Part shown: positions 7,385 through 19,711 of the stretch, piece by piece | Layout: the number at the start of each line of letters is the position of its first letter | How positions within the stretch are numbered: the first letter of the stretch is position 1 | NCBI GenBank assembly: GCA_020849765.1 | Contig: JADLAY010000009.1 | Span: 50,484-114,483 of the forward strand | Origin: Anaerolineae bacterium | Lineage (GTDB): Bacteria > Chloroflexota > Anaerolineae > Aggregatilineales > Phototrophicaceae | Length of the DNA stretch: 64,000 bases | Direction of reading: 5' to 3' | The notes under the pieces: model-generated | Databases searched by the model: none | What the model was told of the DNA's origin: nothing | Seen by the model: the letters and a program-made list of their open reading frames with translations, nothing else | Position numbers and translations under genes: made by a program

Positions 7385-8638
7385 ATGTATGTGACGATGG
7401 CTCAGATCGAGAACATTCGCTCGATCCGCAGTCTGGAGTGGGAAATCAAGCCAGCCGAGGCCCCTGGTTGGCACGTCATTCTCGGCGAGAATGGTTCCGG
7501 CAAGTCCACCTTGCTCCGATCAATCGCGTTGGCGTTGGTGGGAGAGCGTGACGCCGGGAAGCTGCGCCAGGATTGGAGCCGCTGGCTGACTTATGGCGAA
7601 AAAAACGGCATGGTATGCCTGAATGTGATCCCTGATCCGGCCTATGACGAGGGCGAGGACGCCAGAGAATCGAAGCGCATTGAGTTCGCGACGACGTTTG
7701 AGCGCGATGACGACTTCGTGGAACTATCAGGCAACCGAGACGGCGGGCGTTTGCCGCCCAAGGGCTGGTTTTCCGCCGGTTATGGCCCGTTCCGCCGCTT
7801 TGGCGGCATGGGCGTGCAGCAGCAGGAACTGATGCAGAGCCGCAGCGGACGTCTCTCCGCGCACCTGTCCATCTTCGGCGAGGATTATTCGCTGACGGAA
7901 GCGCTCGAATGGCTCAAGCAGTTGAACTATCAGCGCCTGGAAAAGCGCCAGGAAGGTCACCTGCTCGACTCGCTGATGCGCTTCGTCAACCAGCCCGACT
8001 TCTTGCCGCAAGAGACGCAGCTGACGGACGTGTCCTCCGAGGGGGTGACTTTCCGGGACGCCAACGGCGCACTCGTGCCCGTCGAATCGCTCAGCGATGG
8101 CTATCGTTCGATCTTGAGCATGACCTTCGAACTGATTCGCCAGCTGTCTCTCGTCTACTCGGCGGCTGACATCTTCTCGAAGGATCGATCGCAGATTCTG
8201 GCGCCCGGCGTCGTGCTGATCGACGAGGTGGACGCGCATCTCCACCCAACGTGGCAGCGTGAAATTGGCTTCCGGCTGTGCGAGCACTTCCCGAACATTC
8301 AGTTCATCATTGCCACCCACAGCCCGCTCGTCTGCCAGGCTGCGATCAAAGGCAGCATCTGGAAGCTGCCGCGTCCGGGCAGCGAGCAGGTTTTCCATCG
8401 CGTCGAGGAACCCGAACTCAGCCGCCTGCTCTATGGCAACGTGCTGGATGCGCTGGGGACCGGCTTGTTCGGCAGCGACGTGGCGCGCTCCGAACCAGCC
8501 AAGGAGAAGCTCCAACGCCTGGCTGAACTGAACATGAAAGAGCTTCAGGGCAGCCTGACGGCGAAGGAGACTTCAGAGCAGCAAGCGTTGCGCGCGGTCA
8601 TGCCAACCGCGGCCAGCACCAGCCGCGAGCGTAAATGA
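7385..8638 (+). CDS. PtuA-like AAA ATPase of a Septu-type defence module
   Basis: A 417-residue ATPase of the SMC/RecF/OLD-like (AAA_21/AAA_15) group. Walker A is GENGSGKST (residues 34-42), the signature-like segment is ESLSDGYRSILSM, Walker B is GVVLIDEVDAHLHP, and the switch His is IIATHSPLV. The pairing with an HNH nuclease in an ATGA overlap is the arrangement of PtuA-PtuB in the Septu anti-phage system. In that system the ATPase senses or licenses and the HNH protein cuts nucleic acid. GAGGAG lies 8 bp upstream of the start. Confidence 0.85.
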   Translation: MYVTMAQIENIRSIRSLEWEIKPAEAPGWHVILGENGSGKSTLLRSIALALVGERDAGKLRQDWSRWLTYGEKNGMVCLNVIPDPAYDEGEDARESKRIEFATTFERDDDFVELSGNRDGGRLPPKGWFSAGYGPFRRFGGMGVQQQELMQSRSGRLSAHLSIFGEDYSLTEALEWLKQLNYQRLEKRQEGHLLDSLMRFVNQPDFLPQETQLTDVSSEGVTFRDANGALVPVESLSDGYRSILSMTFELIRQLSLVYSAADIFSKDRSQILAPGVVLIDEVDAHLHPTWQREIGFRLCEHFPNIQFIIATHSPLVCQAAIKGSIWKLPRPGSEQVFHRVEEPELSRLLYGNVLDALGTGLFGSDVARSEPAKEKLQRLAELNMKELQGSLTAKETSEQQALRAVMPTAASTSRERK

Positions 8639-9441
8639 AACGGATACCTCTTCATGCCCTGCCTGACGATGTTCTGGCTCAGCTTCTGACCTGGCAGCAG
8701 GAGATTGACGGGCTGCCCGATTTTGCCGCCAGGGTGGACGTCGCAAAGACCCGGTTTGACTCGCGCAGCGGGCGTTCGAACAAGACGTTTCGTCAGGTGC
8801 GGGCGGCGCTCAACGATATGTGTTCCGGCGCCCGGCGCTGCATGTACTGCGAAGATTCGGTCGCGGACGAGGTCGAACACATCAAGCCCAAGAACTTCTA
8901 TCCCGAAGCGGTCTTCCAGTGGGAGAACTACCTTTACGCCTGTGGCCCATGCAACGGCGGCAAAAGTGACAAGTATGCCGTGATCGATGCCGCGACAGGC
9001 GCTGTTGTGCCAATTGCACGTGTGCCTAACACTCCCATACAGCCGCCTCCAGCAGGCGATTCTGCCTTTCTCAATCCGCGCACTGAAGATGTAGAACAGT
9101 ATTTCTTTCTTGACCTGGTCGATACGTTCTATTTGTTGGCAAACCCGTCTGCCTCGCCGCTGATGCAGGCACGTACCCAGTACACGATCGAAGTTCTGAA
9201 GCTTAACCGCGAGAGTATGCCTCAAGCACGTCAGGAAGCTTACGAGAGTTATCGTGATCGCCTCGAAGCGTATATTCGGAGGCGCGATAAAGGCGACTCG
9301 GCCGCGAAGTTGGCGAAACGTATCGCGAGCCTGCAGAAGGCGGCACATCCGACCGTGTGGCATGAGATGAAACGTCTGAACGTCCAGGTTCCAGAACTCA
9401 AAAATCTCTTCCAGGAAGCTCCGGAAGCCCTGACATGGTGA
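8635..9441 (+). CDS. PtuB-like HNH endonuclease of a Septu-type defence module
   Basis: A 268-residue HNH protein. A treble-clef zinc site is formed by C69-x2-C72 (CMYC) and C103-x2-C106 (CGPCN). The catalytic region reads DEVEHIKPKNFYP (H82) with N98 in WENYL and N107. This matches the HNH protein of Septu and retron-Ec78-type systems, extended by about 150 helical C-terminal residues. Its ATG overlaps the ATPase stop codon as ATGA, implying coupled translation. A strong terminator follows. Confidence 0.87.
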   Translation: MKRIPLHALPDDVLAQLLTWQQEIDGLPDFAARVDVAKTRFDSRSGRSNKTFRQVRAALNDMCSGARRCMYCEDSVADEVEHIKPKNFYPEAVFQWENYLYACGPCNGGKSDKYAVIDAATGAVVPIARVPNTPIQPPPAGDSAFLNPRTEDVEQYFFLDLVDTFYLLANPSASPLMQARTQYTIEVLKLNRESMPQARQEAYESYRDRLEAYIRRRDKGDSAAKLAKRIASLQKAAHPTVWHEMKRLNVQVPELKNLFQEAPEALTW

Positions 9442-9465
9442 TCTGGGGTGAATAGCTCAAGATGA

Positions 9466-9496
9466 AACAGGCGGTCATATGTGGCCGCCTGTTTTT
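9466..9496. terminator. Bidirectional terminator after the Septu-like pair
   Basis: AACAGGCGG (9466-9474) pairs with CCGCCTGTT (9485-9493), followed by five T on the plus strand and preceded by AAA, so it can serve both the HNH gene and the converging membrane-protein gene. Confidence 0.85.
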
Positions 9497-9504
9497 AGTT
9501 GGGC

Positions 9505-10200
9505 TTACGCCCTGGCTGTTGCTTCGCGGATGCGGCGGACACCGAGCGGGACGAGGGCGAGCGCGAGCAAGACCGAGGCGGCCAGGCTGATGATCTCGAT
9601 ATCGGGGTTGAGCAGCAGCGCCGACCCGCCGATCAGGAGCCCGGCCTGCCAGCGCGGCAGTCCGCCCGTCCGGTAGAGGCCGACGCCCAGGGTGACGAAG
9701 CCAATCGGCAGCAGCACCAATCCGTAGACGAGCCACAGCCAGCCTTGCATCCCCTTCATCGCGGCGATCGCGGGGTGAATCTGCTGGAACTCGGCGGCTG
9801 ACAGCGTATCGAACGCGCTCGTCACCAGGCACAGGGCGCCCTTATCCGCCGCCAGGAAGACGGCACCGGTGACGGCCAGGATGCCGCCGACGAAACCATA
9901 CCAGCGCCCTTTGGCGCGCAGCATCGACATCAACTCGGTCGTGATCGCGATCAGCAGCGGCACGCAGAGCAGCATGAGTACGTGAGCGAAATGGAGCTGA
10001 GCATTGCCGTGCCACTCCGCGATCCAGGCGTCGACCTCGTGGATGGGCTGCAGGCTGAGCAGGTTCGGATGGGAGCCGTAGATGAATATGGCTACAATCG
10101 GGAAGATGATCATGGCGAGGCCGATGCCGAAGCGCCCATTCTGGCGGGTGCGGCGGCGGCTTGGATTGTGAGCTGTCAGGCTCGTCTGTAGGGTAGTCAT
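9505..10200 (-). CDS. Multi-pass membrane protein (DUF4386-like)
   Basis: About 231 residues with six predicted membrane segments; it resembles the small DUF4386-type membrane proteins often found beside TetR regulators. I start it at ATG 10200 (MTTLQTSLTA), which has AGGAG 11 bp upstream; the longer reading frame to 10263 adds an Arg-rich stretch without a ribosome site. It is divergent from the TetR gene with a 118-bp shared control region, so TetR control is likely. Function unknown. Confidence 0.7.
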   Translation of the reverse strand: MTTLQTSLTAHNPSRRRTRQNGRFGIGLAMIIFPIVAIFIYGSHPNLLSLQPIHEVDAWIAEWHGNAQLHFAHVLMLLCVPLLIAITTELMSMLRAKGRWYGFVGGILAVTGAVFLAADKGALCLVTSAFDTLSAAEFQQIHPAIAAMKGMQGWLWLVYGLVLLPIGFVTLGVGLYRTGGLPRWQAGLLIGGSALLLNPDIEIISLAASVLLALALVPLGVRRIREATARA

Positions 10201-10318
10201 GGTTGATTTTCTCCTGATGAATGACCTTGACCTCACGATACGATTGGCTGCCCTGAACATCAATAAACAGGCGGGGGGCTGTGTCGGATAGTGAACAAAG
10301 GACGCGAGGTGTTCATTC

Positions 10319-10909
10319 GTGAATGAGGATCGTCGCGTGCAGCGGACGCGCGAACTGCTGCAAAACGCGCTGCTGGAACTCTTGGAGACGCGCGGCTACG
10401 ACGCCGTCACGATCCAGGACGTCACCGAGCGCGCCAACGTCGGGCGCACGACCTTCTACCTTCACTACGAGAGCAAAGAAGCGCTCTACCGCGGCATGCA
10501 CCGGGCGGAGGTCGCACGGATCGCCGGGGCGCCGCTCACGCACGCGGAGCTGCTCGCCGACGATCCGCCCGCGCGCATGATCGCCGTTTATGCCTATCAC
10601 TGGGAGACGCGCGACGTTCTGCGCACGATCTACTTCGGCAAAGATGCGGACGTCATCCACCGGCAGATGCGCGACGAAGCGGCGGCACAGATGGCGGCCC
10701 AGCTGGGAGCGACCTTCGCCGGCGAGACGTTCGACCCGCCGCTCGACGTGCTGGCGACCTTCCTGGCGACGTCGGAGATCGGCCTGGTCACGTGGTGGAT
10801 CGAGAAGCATCCGCCGCACACGCCGGAGCAAATGGCTGCGCACTTCCACCGGCTGCGGCGGGGCATTCTGCGCGAGACGCTGTCGTACACGCACGACAGC
10901 GCAAATTGA
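10319..10909 (+). CDS. TetR/AcrR family transcriptional regulator
   Basis: A 196-residue TetR repressor. The N-terminal helix-turn-helix is clear (YDAVTIQDVTERANVGRTTFYLHYESKEALY, residues about 26-56), followed by a helical ligand-binding domain. The start is GTG 10319 with GAGG upstream. It is divergent from the membrane-protein gene and 70 bp upstream of the UvrA-like gene, so it probably controls one or both. Confidence 0.92.
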   Translation: MNEDRRVQRTRELLQNALLELLETRGYDAVTIQDVTERANVGRTTFYLHYESKEALYRGMHRAEVARIAGAPLTHAELLADDPPARMIAVYAYHWETRDVLRTIYFGKDADVIHRQMRDEAAAQMAAQLGATFAGETFDPPLDVLATFLATSEIGLVTWWIEKHPPHTPEQMAAHFHRLRRGILRETLSYTHDSAN

Positions 10910-10979
10910 GGCATTCTGCGTCACAAATCCGCCATATTCGTCATATACAGATGTTCAATCGATTGATGAGGAGCCTTTC

Positions 10980-13223
<2,244 letters not shown>

Positions 13224-13224
13224 G

Positions 13225-13330
13225 GGGTACTGGGTACTCAGTTCTGGGTACTGGGTGCTGGGTTCAAATGGGGTGCTCAGTGCTCGGTGCTCAGAGGGGT
13301 TCACAGTGCTTGGTTCACAGTTCACGGTGC
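13225..13330. repeat. Heptad repeat array, TNCTSRG family
   Basis: Units such as TACTGGG, TACTCAG, TTCTGGG, TGCTGGG, TGCTCAG and TGCTCGG run in 7-bp register directly after the UvrA-like stop codon, grading into TTCACAG / TTCACGG units. Confidence 0.8.
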
Positions 13331-13418
13331 GGGGAAACGAACTTCGAGCATTGATGGGCAGATGCTTGTGCGGATATGAAGAGAGCGCCTTTTGTGCGCC
13401 TGATGAGGTGAGCCGTGC

Positions 13419-13485
13419 TCAGGGGGTCGGCGCGAAGCGCCAGCTGTAGGCAGCAAAGCTGCCCCCGCGCAGTTTCAACGTCCGG
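13419..13485. repeat. REP-like hairpin pair with GTAG and CCCCCGCGCA frame
   Basis: A hairpin GGCGC-GAA-GCGCC is followed by TGTAGG-CAGC-AAA-GCTG-CCCCCGCGCA. The element at 22772-22820 has the same frame, TGTAGG...CCCCCGCGCA, but the stems are TCGC/GCGA, so both arms changed together. The rest of the gap up to the DinB-like gene shows nothing else I recognise. Confidence 0.7.
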
Positions 13486-13578
13486 CGCTCGCAAGCGTGA
13501 GTCGTTTCAGTTTGAATTGCCTCTTCCATAAGCTATGATGCGATCGCCGCTAATCATCCAGGGATGCAAGGAGATTCG

Positions 13579-14055
13579 ATGGCTTACGACCTCAAGGACA
13601 TCAAATCATACGTGACCGGCTGCCACATGATGCGCGACGGCGCGCTCGAACGCCTCAGCGATGCCGATCTGCAGTTCGTGCCCGGCGGCGACAACCTGAC
13701 GTTGGGAGAATTGTTCAAGCAGTTGGGCGAGCACGAACATTCCTACGCGCAGTCGCTGATCACGCTCAAACAGGATTGGAGCTACCGCAACGACGAACCC
13801 GGCCTGGCGACCAACCTCGCACAATTGCGGCGCTGGTTCGCACAGCTCGATCAGCAGATGCAGGATGTCATCGACTCGTTGGACGAGATCGACCTGGACA
13901 AGCTGATCGACCGCACCAATGGCTCGATCCGCCCCCTGCTCAGCCAGCTCGACATCTACACACAGGTCTATTTGATCTTCCTGGGCAAGATCGTCGTCTA
14001 CTTCAAAGCGATGCACAAGCCGCTGCCGCCGTCGATCGCGGAGTACATCGGCTAG
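13579..14055 (+). CDS. DinB/YfiT-like four-helix protein
   Basis: A 158-residue all-helical protein of the DinB-like fold (helices beginning KSYVTGCHMMRDGAL, TLGELFKQLGEHEHSY and LSQLDIYTQVYLIFLG). Members use a His triad for metal; here H16, H50 and H52 (LGEHEH) are candidates but the third ligand is unclear. ATG 13579 is chosen because AAGGAG is 5 bp upstream; the ATG at 13564 precedes that site. Function unknown; many relatives act as thiol-dependent transferases. Confidence 0.72.
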   Translation: MAYDLKDIKSYVTGCHMMRDGALERLSDADLQFVPGGDNLTLGELFKQLGEHEHSYAQSLITLKQDWSYRNDEPGLATNLAQLRRWFAQLDQQMQDVIDSLDEIDLDKLIDRTNGSIRPLLSQLDIYTQVYLIFLGKIVVYFKAMHKPLPPSIAEYIG

Positions 14056-14111
14056 TACACGGTTCCGGCGCGAACTTCGCAGCCAGGCGGCTCTCTTCAC
14101 GCGTCATCTGC

Positions 14112-14152
14112 ATTCGCACTGAGCACCGAGCACTGAGCACTTCGTACTCACG
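14112..14152. repeat. Heptad repeats, GCACTGA family
   Basis: Five units GCACTGA, GCACCGA, GCACTGA, GCACTTC and GTACTCA between convergent genes; the reverse complement of the TCAGTGC-type arrays elsewhere. Confidence 0.7.
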
Positions 14153-14777
14153 CCCCGATGACCGCGCGCAGGCGCAGCTCCAGTTCGCCGAGCATGATCG
14201 CCGTCGCGCCCCAGACCTTGTACCCGGCAAAGGCATAGAAGGGGATGTCGAACACGCCCCCGGCAAACGTCCACGGCTCCTGCATCTGGAGCGAGCGATC
14301 GAGCAGGTTGGCGAGCGGCACGTGGATGACCGTCTCGACCTCGTATGGATTCGGCTCGAACGATGGCTGCGATGGCAGATAACCGACGACCGGGTGGACG
14401 AGGAAGTTGCTCGGCGGCACGAACAGCGGCGTCAGCTGGCCGAGGATCTCGACCGGCGCATCGCACAGGCCGAGTTCTTCGCAGGTTTCGCGCAGCGCCG
14501 TCGCGACCAACGAGTCGTCCGCCGGGTCTTGCCTGCCGCCGGGAAAGCTGACCTGCCCGCTGTGTTGGCGCAGCGTGTCCGGGCGCTTGGTCAGCACGAA
14601 GCGCAGTCCGTCGCTGCTGGGGTAGAGCAGGACGAGCACCCCGGCGGGTTTGGCGTTGGCGGTCGATGTCAGCATGCCACGGCGCGCTTCCGGAGCCATG
14701 TGCAAATGGACGGCATCCGGTTCACGCGGGGGCAGTTGGAGCGCGTCGCGCACCTGTTGGAGTGTGATCGGTGTCAT
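14148..14777 (-). CDS. Nudix hydrolase, CoA pyrophosphatase-like
   Basis: A 209-residue Nudix protein. The Nudix box reads SFPGGRQDPADDSLVATALR then ETCEELG, carrying the metal-binding REx2EE glutamates. The extra upstream segment AGVLVLLYPSSDGLRFVLTK and LFVPPSNFLVHPVVGYL fit the CoA-diphosphatase (YeaB/NudL) group. Substrate assignment is by resemblance only. It converges with the DinB-like gene. Confidence 0.88.
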   Translation of the reverse strand: MTPITLQQVRDALQLPPREPDAVHLHMAPEARRGMLTSTANAKPAGVLVLLYPSSDGLRFVLTKRPDTLRQHSGQVSFPGGRQDPADDSLVATALRETCEELGLCDAPVEILGQLTPLFVPPSNFLVHPVVGYLPSQPSFEPNPYEVETVIHVPLANLLDRSLQMQEPWTFAGGVFDIPFYAFAGYKVWGATAIMLGELELRLRAVIGA

Positions 14778-14841
14778 GCGCGTATCGTATCACAAGGCGG
14801 GCAGAGGGAACCACAGAGACACTGAGGACACAGAGGAAAAC

Positions 14842-14905
14842 GCCGTAGGGACAGGGCGTGCGACCGAATGAAGTCCCTTTAAGGGCACTGTCCGCGCATC
14901 CCTGC
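14842..14905. repeat. Degraded REP-like palindromes
   Basis: CCGTAGGGACAGGGCGTGC begins a GTAG-type element, followed by the imperfect hairpins AGTCCCTTTAAGGGCACT and a partner CATCCCTGCC. It is less symmetrical than the copies at 5888 and 27931. Just upstream (14806-14836) is a short A/C/G-rich direct repeat of the ACACTGAGGACACAGAGG type. Confidence 0.45.
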
Positions 14906-14913
14906 CTATCAGG

Positions 14914-15095
14914 TAGGTGAGAAGTAGCCATAATTCAGTTTCGCCGCTGCCTACCCTCAACCCCGGCACCTTCTCCCTTATGGAGAACGGGAGAAACACG
15001 GCTCTGAAAGGCCCTCGCCATTAGGGAGAGGGATTTAGGGTGAGGGCAAAAAGGGCAACAAAGGTTCAGAACAATTGATGACCACACCTCAACTA
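14914..15095. mobile_element. MITE-like element, copy 2
   Basis: The left end TAGGTGAGAAGTAGCCAT and the reverse complement of the right end, TAGTTGAGGTGTGGTCAT, agree at 13 of 18 positions. The interior matches copies 1 and 3 almost base for base around CTGAAAG and GGGAGAGGGATTTAGGGTGA. It lies between the Nudix and pyruvate kinase genes and has no reading frame. Confidence 0.8.
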
Positions 15096-15118
15096 GATCT
15101 GGCTTTTCACCGCATCGT

Positions 15119-16594
15119 TCAGTCCCCGTTCAGTTCGCCGCTTTCGCCGACGGTGTGAATCTTGAGGAAATTCGTCTGTCCGGCGATGCCGAAGGGCACA
15201 CCCGCGATGATGATGATGTTATCGCCGGTGCTGACCAGGTGCGCATCGACGGCGGCGCGGACGACGACACGCAGCATCTCGTCAATGGTCGTGAACTCGC
15301 GCACGGCCACCGGGATCGCGCCCCAGATTAGCGACATGCGCGTGTAGGTCAGTTCGCTCGGCGTCGCGCAGATGATCGGCGTCTTCGGGCGCTCGCGGGC
15401 GACGCGCCGGGTCGTGTAGCCGGACAGCGTCAGCGTGATGATCGCCTTGCAGCCGAGCGCATCGGCAATCTGCGTCGTCGCCACGCACACAGCGTCGGCG
15501 GTCGTTTCGATGCCTTCGCGCAGGTCGGTGCCCGGGTCGTCGGAAATCGGGAAGTGCGGCGGGGTGATGTGCTGCTCGGCGATATTGGCGATCTGCGCCA
15601 TGACTTCGATCGCGCGCACGGGGTATTTGCCGGAGGCCGTCTCGTTGCTGAGCATGACGGCGTCGGTGCCGTCGATGATGGCGTTGTAGACGTCGCTGGC
15701 TTCGGCGCGGGTCGGGCGCGGGTTATCGACCATCGAGTTGAGCATCTGCGTGGCGGTGATGACCGGCTTGCCCGCGTGATTACACAGGGCGATAATGCGC
15801 TTCTGGTGATACGGCACTTCTTCCGCCGGAGTCTCGACGCCCAGGTCCCCGCGCGCGACCATGATGCCGTCGGCGGCGGCGATGATCGACTCGATGTTGT
15901 CGAGCGCCTCGCGCATTTCGATCTTGGCGATGATCGAGGCGTTGCCGCCCAGGTGGCGGATCAACCACTTCATCTCGCGGATGTCCGCTTCCGAGCGCAC
16001 GAACGACATGGCGATGTACTCGGTGCCCTTCGAGAGGGCGAACTGCACATCCGCGCGGTCTTTGTCGGTGATCGCGCTCAGCGTGAGCTGGCTGTCCGGT
16101 GCACTGATGCCCTTGCGCGAGCTGAGTTCGCCGCCAACGACGACCTCGCAGATGAGGGCGTTGGTCGTCGCCGAGGTGACGGTGAATTCGAGCTTGCCGT
16201 CGTCGAGCAGCAGGGTCGAGCCCGCTTTGATATCGCGCACAAATTCGGGATGCGGCAGCGTGACGACGTTGTTGGTGCCGTCGGCCTCGTCCAGCGTCAG
16301 CGTGATCGTGTCACCCGGTTCGAGCAGCATCGGCTCTTTGGCGATCTTGCCAATGCGGATCTTCGGGCCCTGGATATCGCACAGCACGGCCACGACCGAG
16401 CCTTCCTCTTTGGCGATGCGCCGGATGTCGTCAATCGCCTTGCTGTGGGTGTCGTGGTCGCCGTGCGAGAAGTTGATGCGTGCGACGTTCATCCCGCCGC
16501 GCACGAATCGGCGCAAGATGGTCTCTTCCCGCGACGACGGGCCGAGGGTGGCGACGATTTTGGTGCGTTTCTGATCGATGCGAATGTTGCTCAT
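15119..16594 (-). CDS. pyk: Pyruvate kinase
   Basis: Pyruvate kinase converts phosphoenolpyruvate and ADP to pyruvate and ATP. The 491 residues contain the N-terminal TKIVATLGPSSR, the substrate-binding NFSHGDH, the catalytic-Lys region IIAKIEMREAL, the metal site VARGDLGVE and the C-terminal allosteric domain (ALGCKAIITLTLSGYTTRRV). It follows enolase on the same strand after a 209-bp gap, so the last two steps of glycolysis are clustered. Confidence 0.97.
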   Translation of the reverse strand: MSNIRIDQKRTKIVATLGPSSREETILRRFVRGGMNVARINFSHGDHDTHSKAIDDIRRIAKEEGSVVAVLCDIQGPKIRIGKIAKEPMLLEPGDTITLTLDEADGTNNVVTLPHPEFVRDIKAGSTLLLDDGKLEFTVTSATTNALICEVVVGGELSSRKGISAPDSQLTLSAITDKDRADVQFALSKGTEYIAMSFVRSEADIREMKWLIRHLGGNASIIAKIEMREALDNIESIIAAADGIMVARGDLGVETPAEEVPYHQKRIIALCNHAGKPVITATQMLNSMVDNPRPTRAEASDVYNAIIDGTDAVMLSNETASGKYPVRAIEVMAQIANIAEQHITPPHFPISDDPGTDLREGIETTADAVCVATTQIADALGCKAIITLTLSGYTTRRVARERPKTPIICATPSELTYTRMSLIWGAIPVAVREFTTIDEMLRVVVRAAVDAHLVSTGDNIIIIAGVPFGIAGQTNFLKIHTVGESGELNGD

Positions 16595-16751
16595 GGTCGC
16601 TCTCTCAATAGCTTTCGACCAACATGGCGTTGGCCGGATGAATGCCGCTCGCTATTTGTCACTCGTGAACCGAGCCAGCTACCGAGTCTCGCATGTCCGC
16701 TCTTGAATCGAGAGCCCGGTATCGAATCCTGTTCACCCGCTAAAACGAAAC

Positions 16752-16802
16752 TCGGTACTCAGAACTCTCCGTTGAGCACTGAGTACCGAGCACTGAGAAC
16801 CT
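16752..16802. repeat. Heptad repeats between eno and pyk
   Basis: Units of the GAGCACT / GAGTACC / GAGCACT / GAGAACC type end directly at the enolase stop codon, preceded by ACTCGGT and ACTCAGA. Nothing else is recognisable in this gap. Confidence 0.7.
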
Positions 16803-16803
16803 T

Positions 16804-18225
<1,422 letters not shown>

Positions 18226-18376
18226 TTAAAATGATCGGCGCTGCCGTTCATGTTCGTGCGCGTCTCCCTTGTGAACGCTCGCCTGCGGTGCCACCCGGCG
18301 ACCCGAATCGCGATTATACTCGACGCACAAGTCGATTTCCCATGACCGGCGCCAGGATTGCCGGGAGGAGGATAAC

Positions 18377-19072
18377 ATGGGCAGGACTCACAAAGAGAGC
18401 CATCGCGCGGAACGCATCGGTTGGCTGCGCGCGGCGGTGCTCGGCGCTAACGATGGCATCGTCTCGACGTCAAGTCTGGTCGTCGGTGTGGCCGCCGCGA
18501 GCGCATTGCGCAGCGAGGTCTTGATCGCGGGTGTCGCCGGGCTGGTCGCCGGGGCGATGTCGATGGCGGCGGGCGAGTACGTCTCCGTCAGTTCGCAGGC
18601 GGATACCGAAAAAGCGGATCTCGAACGCGAACGCACAGAGCTGGCGACCGATGCCGAGTTCGAGCTGCAAGAATTGGCATCGATCTACGTCGAGCGCGGG
18701 CTGGACCCGGCGCTGGCGAAAGAGGTCGCCGCGCAGTTGATGGTCCACGATGCGCTGGGGGCGCACGCTCGCGATGAGCTTGGCTTCTCCGAGAGTACGG
18801 TGGCCCGCCCGGTGCAGGCGGCGCTGGCCTCGGCGGCCAGCTTCACCGCGGGCGCAGCGCTGCCGCTGGTGGTCGTGCTGCTGGCGCCGGAGTCGAGCCT
18901 GGTGATCGCTGTGTCGGTCATCTCGCTGATCTTCCTGGCCGTACTCGGTGTGCTGGCTGCGCGGGCGGGCGGTGCCCCGGCCTTGCGCGCCGCCGTGCGC
19001 GTGACCTTCTGGGGCGCGCTGGCCATGGCCTTGACTGCCGGGATTGGCGCGCTGTTCGGGACGGTCGTCTAG
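18377..19072 (+). CDS. VIT1/CCC1-family Fe2+/Mn2+ transporter
   Basis: A 231-residue polytopic protein with the family signature near the N-terminus (AVLGANDGIVSTSSLVVGV), the second conserved block AGAMSMAAGEYVSVSSQ, a cytosolic acidic helical insertion (residues about 75-135) and three C-terminal membrane helices. VIT/CCC1 proteins export or store iron and manganese. GGGAGGAGG precedes the start. It is about 600 bp from a DtxR-like iron box controlling the next, convergent gene, which supports a metal-homeostasis neighbourhood. Confidence 0.92.
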   Translation: MGRTHKESHRAERIGWLRAAVLGANDGIVSTSSLVVGVAAASALRSEVLIAGVAGLVAGAMSMAAGEYVSVSSQADTEKADLERERTELATDAEFELQELASIYVERGLDPALAKEVAAQLMVHDALGAHARDELGFSESTVARPVQAALASAASFTAGAALPLVVVLLAPESSLVIAVSVISLIFLAVLGVLAARAGGAPALRAAVRVTFWGALAMALTAGIGALFGTVV

Positions 19073-19177
19073 AGTGCAGGCGAGGCAGCCACGCGGGAGT
19101 GCCGCTGCCTCGACGTCTATCCGCTTGTGAGAGACACGCCGCGATTTAGATTCGCGCGCCGTGCGCCTGATTCGCCG

Positions 19178-19672
19178 TCAGAGGAGCGTCGCCACCAGCG
19201 CGACCGGCAGCGCGAAGACGGCGCAGAAGACGATGCCTTTGACGTAGTTGCGCGCCTGCCAGCCGATGTTCATCGTCTCGAAGTAAGCCCAGGCTTCCGG
19301 GATGATGGCGAAGCGCGGCTTCATCACGTAGAGGAAGAGCCAGTCGATGACGACGGCGTCGAACAGGTTGGCGATGTTGAGCACCAGGAAGGCGTGCCCG
19401 TAGGCCGTCAGGAACGAGGTGTCTCCGGTCATGCGCAGGAAGCCGACCGTCGACAGCAGCGGCACCGCGATGTAGGCGAGCAGGATCGGCACCAGGAAGA
19501 CGATCTGCTGGCGCTTCTCGGCGGTCGACAGCGGCGCGGCCAGCTTCTTGATCTCCTCAGGATAGTCGTTGAGCCAGATGCGCGGGTTGAGGCTGAGCGA
19601 CGCCAGCGTGAGGATGCCCATCGCGAGCGAAAGGGCCGCGCCGCCGATGAGAATCTGTTCGAGTGAGAGCAT
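19178..19672 (-). CDS. Small multi-pass membrane protein with DtxR-box promoter
   Basis: A 164-residue protein with four hydrophobic segments (about residues 7-27, 57-80, 92-118 and 142-163) and no family I recognise. ATG 19672 (MLSLEQILIGG) has GGAGGT 8 bp upstream, so the longer frame to 19705 is not used. Its promoter is overlapped by a perfect 28-bp inverted repeat (19712-19739) whose core matches the DtxR/IdeR iron box at 16 of 19 positions. It is therefore probably iron-repressed. It converges with the VIT transporter gene. Confidence 0.72.
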   Translation of the reverse strand: MLSLEQILIGGAALSLAMGILTLASLSLNPRIWLNDYPEEIKKLAAPLSTAEKRQQIVFLVPILLAYIAVPLLSTVGFLRMTGDTSFLTAYGHAFLVLNIANLFDAVVIDWLFLYVMKPRFAIIPEAWAYFETMNIGWQARNYVKGIVFCAVFALPVALVATLL

Positions 19673-19711
19673 GATCTTGACCTCCAGAGGTCTGATTGCG
19701 GACATTGATAA

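Noticed and set aside
7385..9441. Retron assignment for the ATPase-HNH pair
   Set aside because: There is no reverse transcriptase and no msr/msd-like sequence in either flank.
10590..10979. N-terminal extension of the UvrA-like protein
   Set aside because: The frame is open but overlaps tetR in another frame and its residues are low-complexity Arg/Ser; the family start and a GAGGAG site are at 10980.
14806..14836. Short ACACTGAGGACACAGAGG-type direct repeat as an attachment site
   Set aside because: A single copy of a simple repeat with no integrase or second copy in the window.
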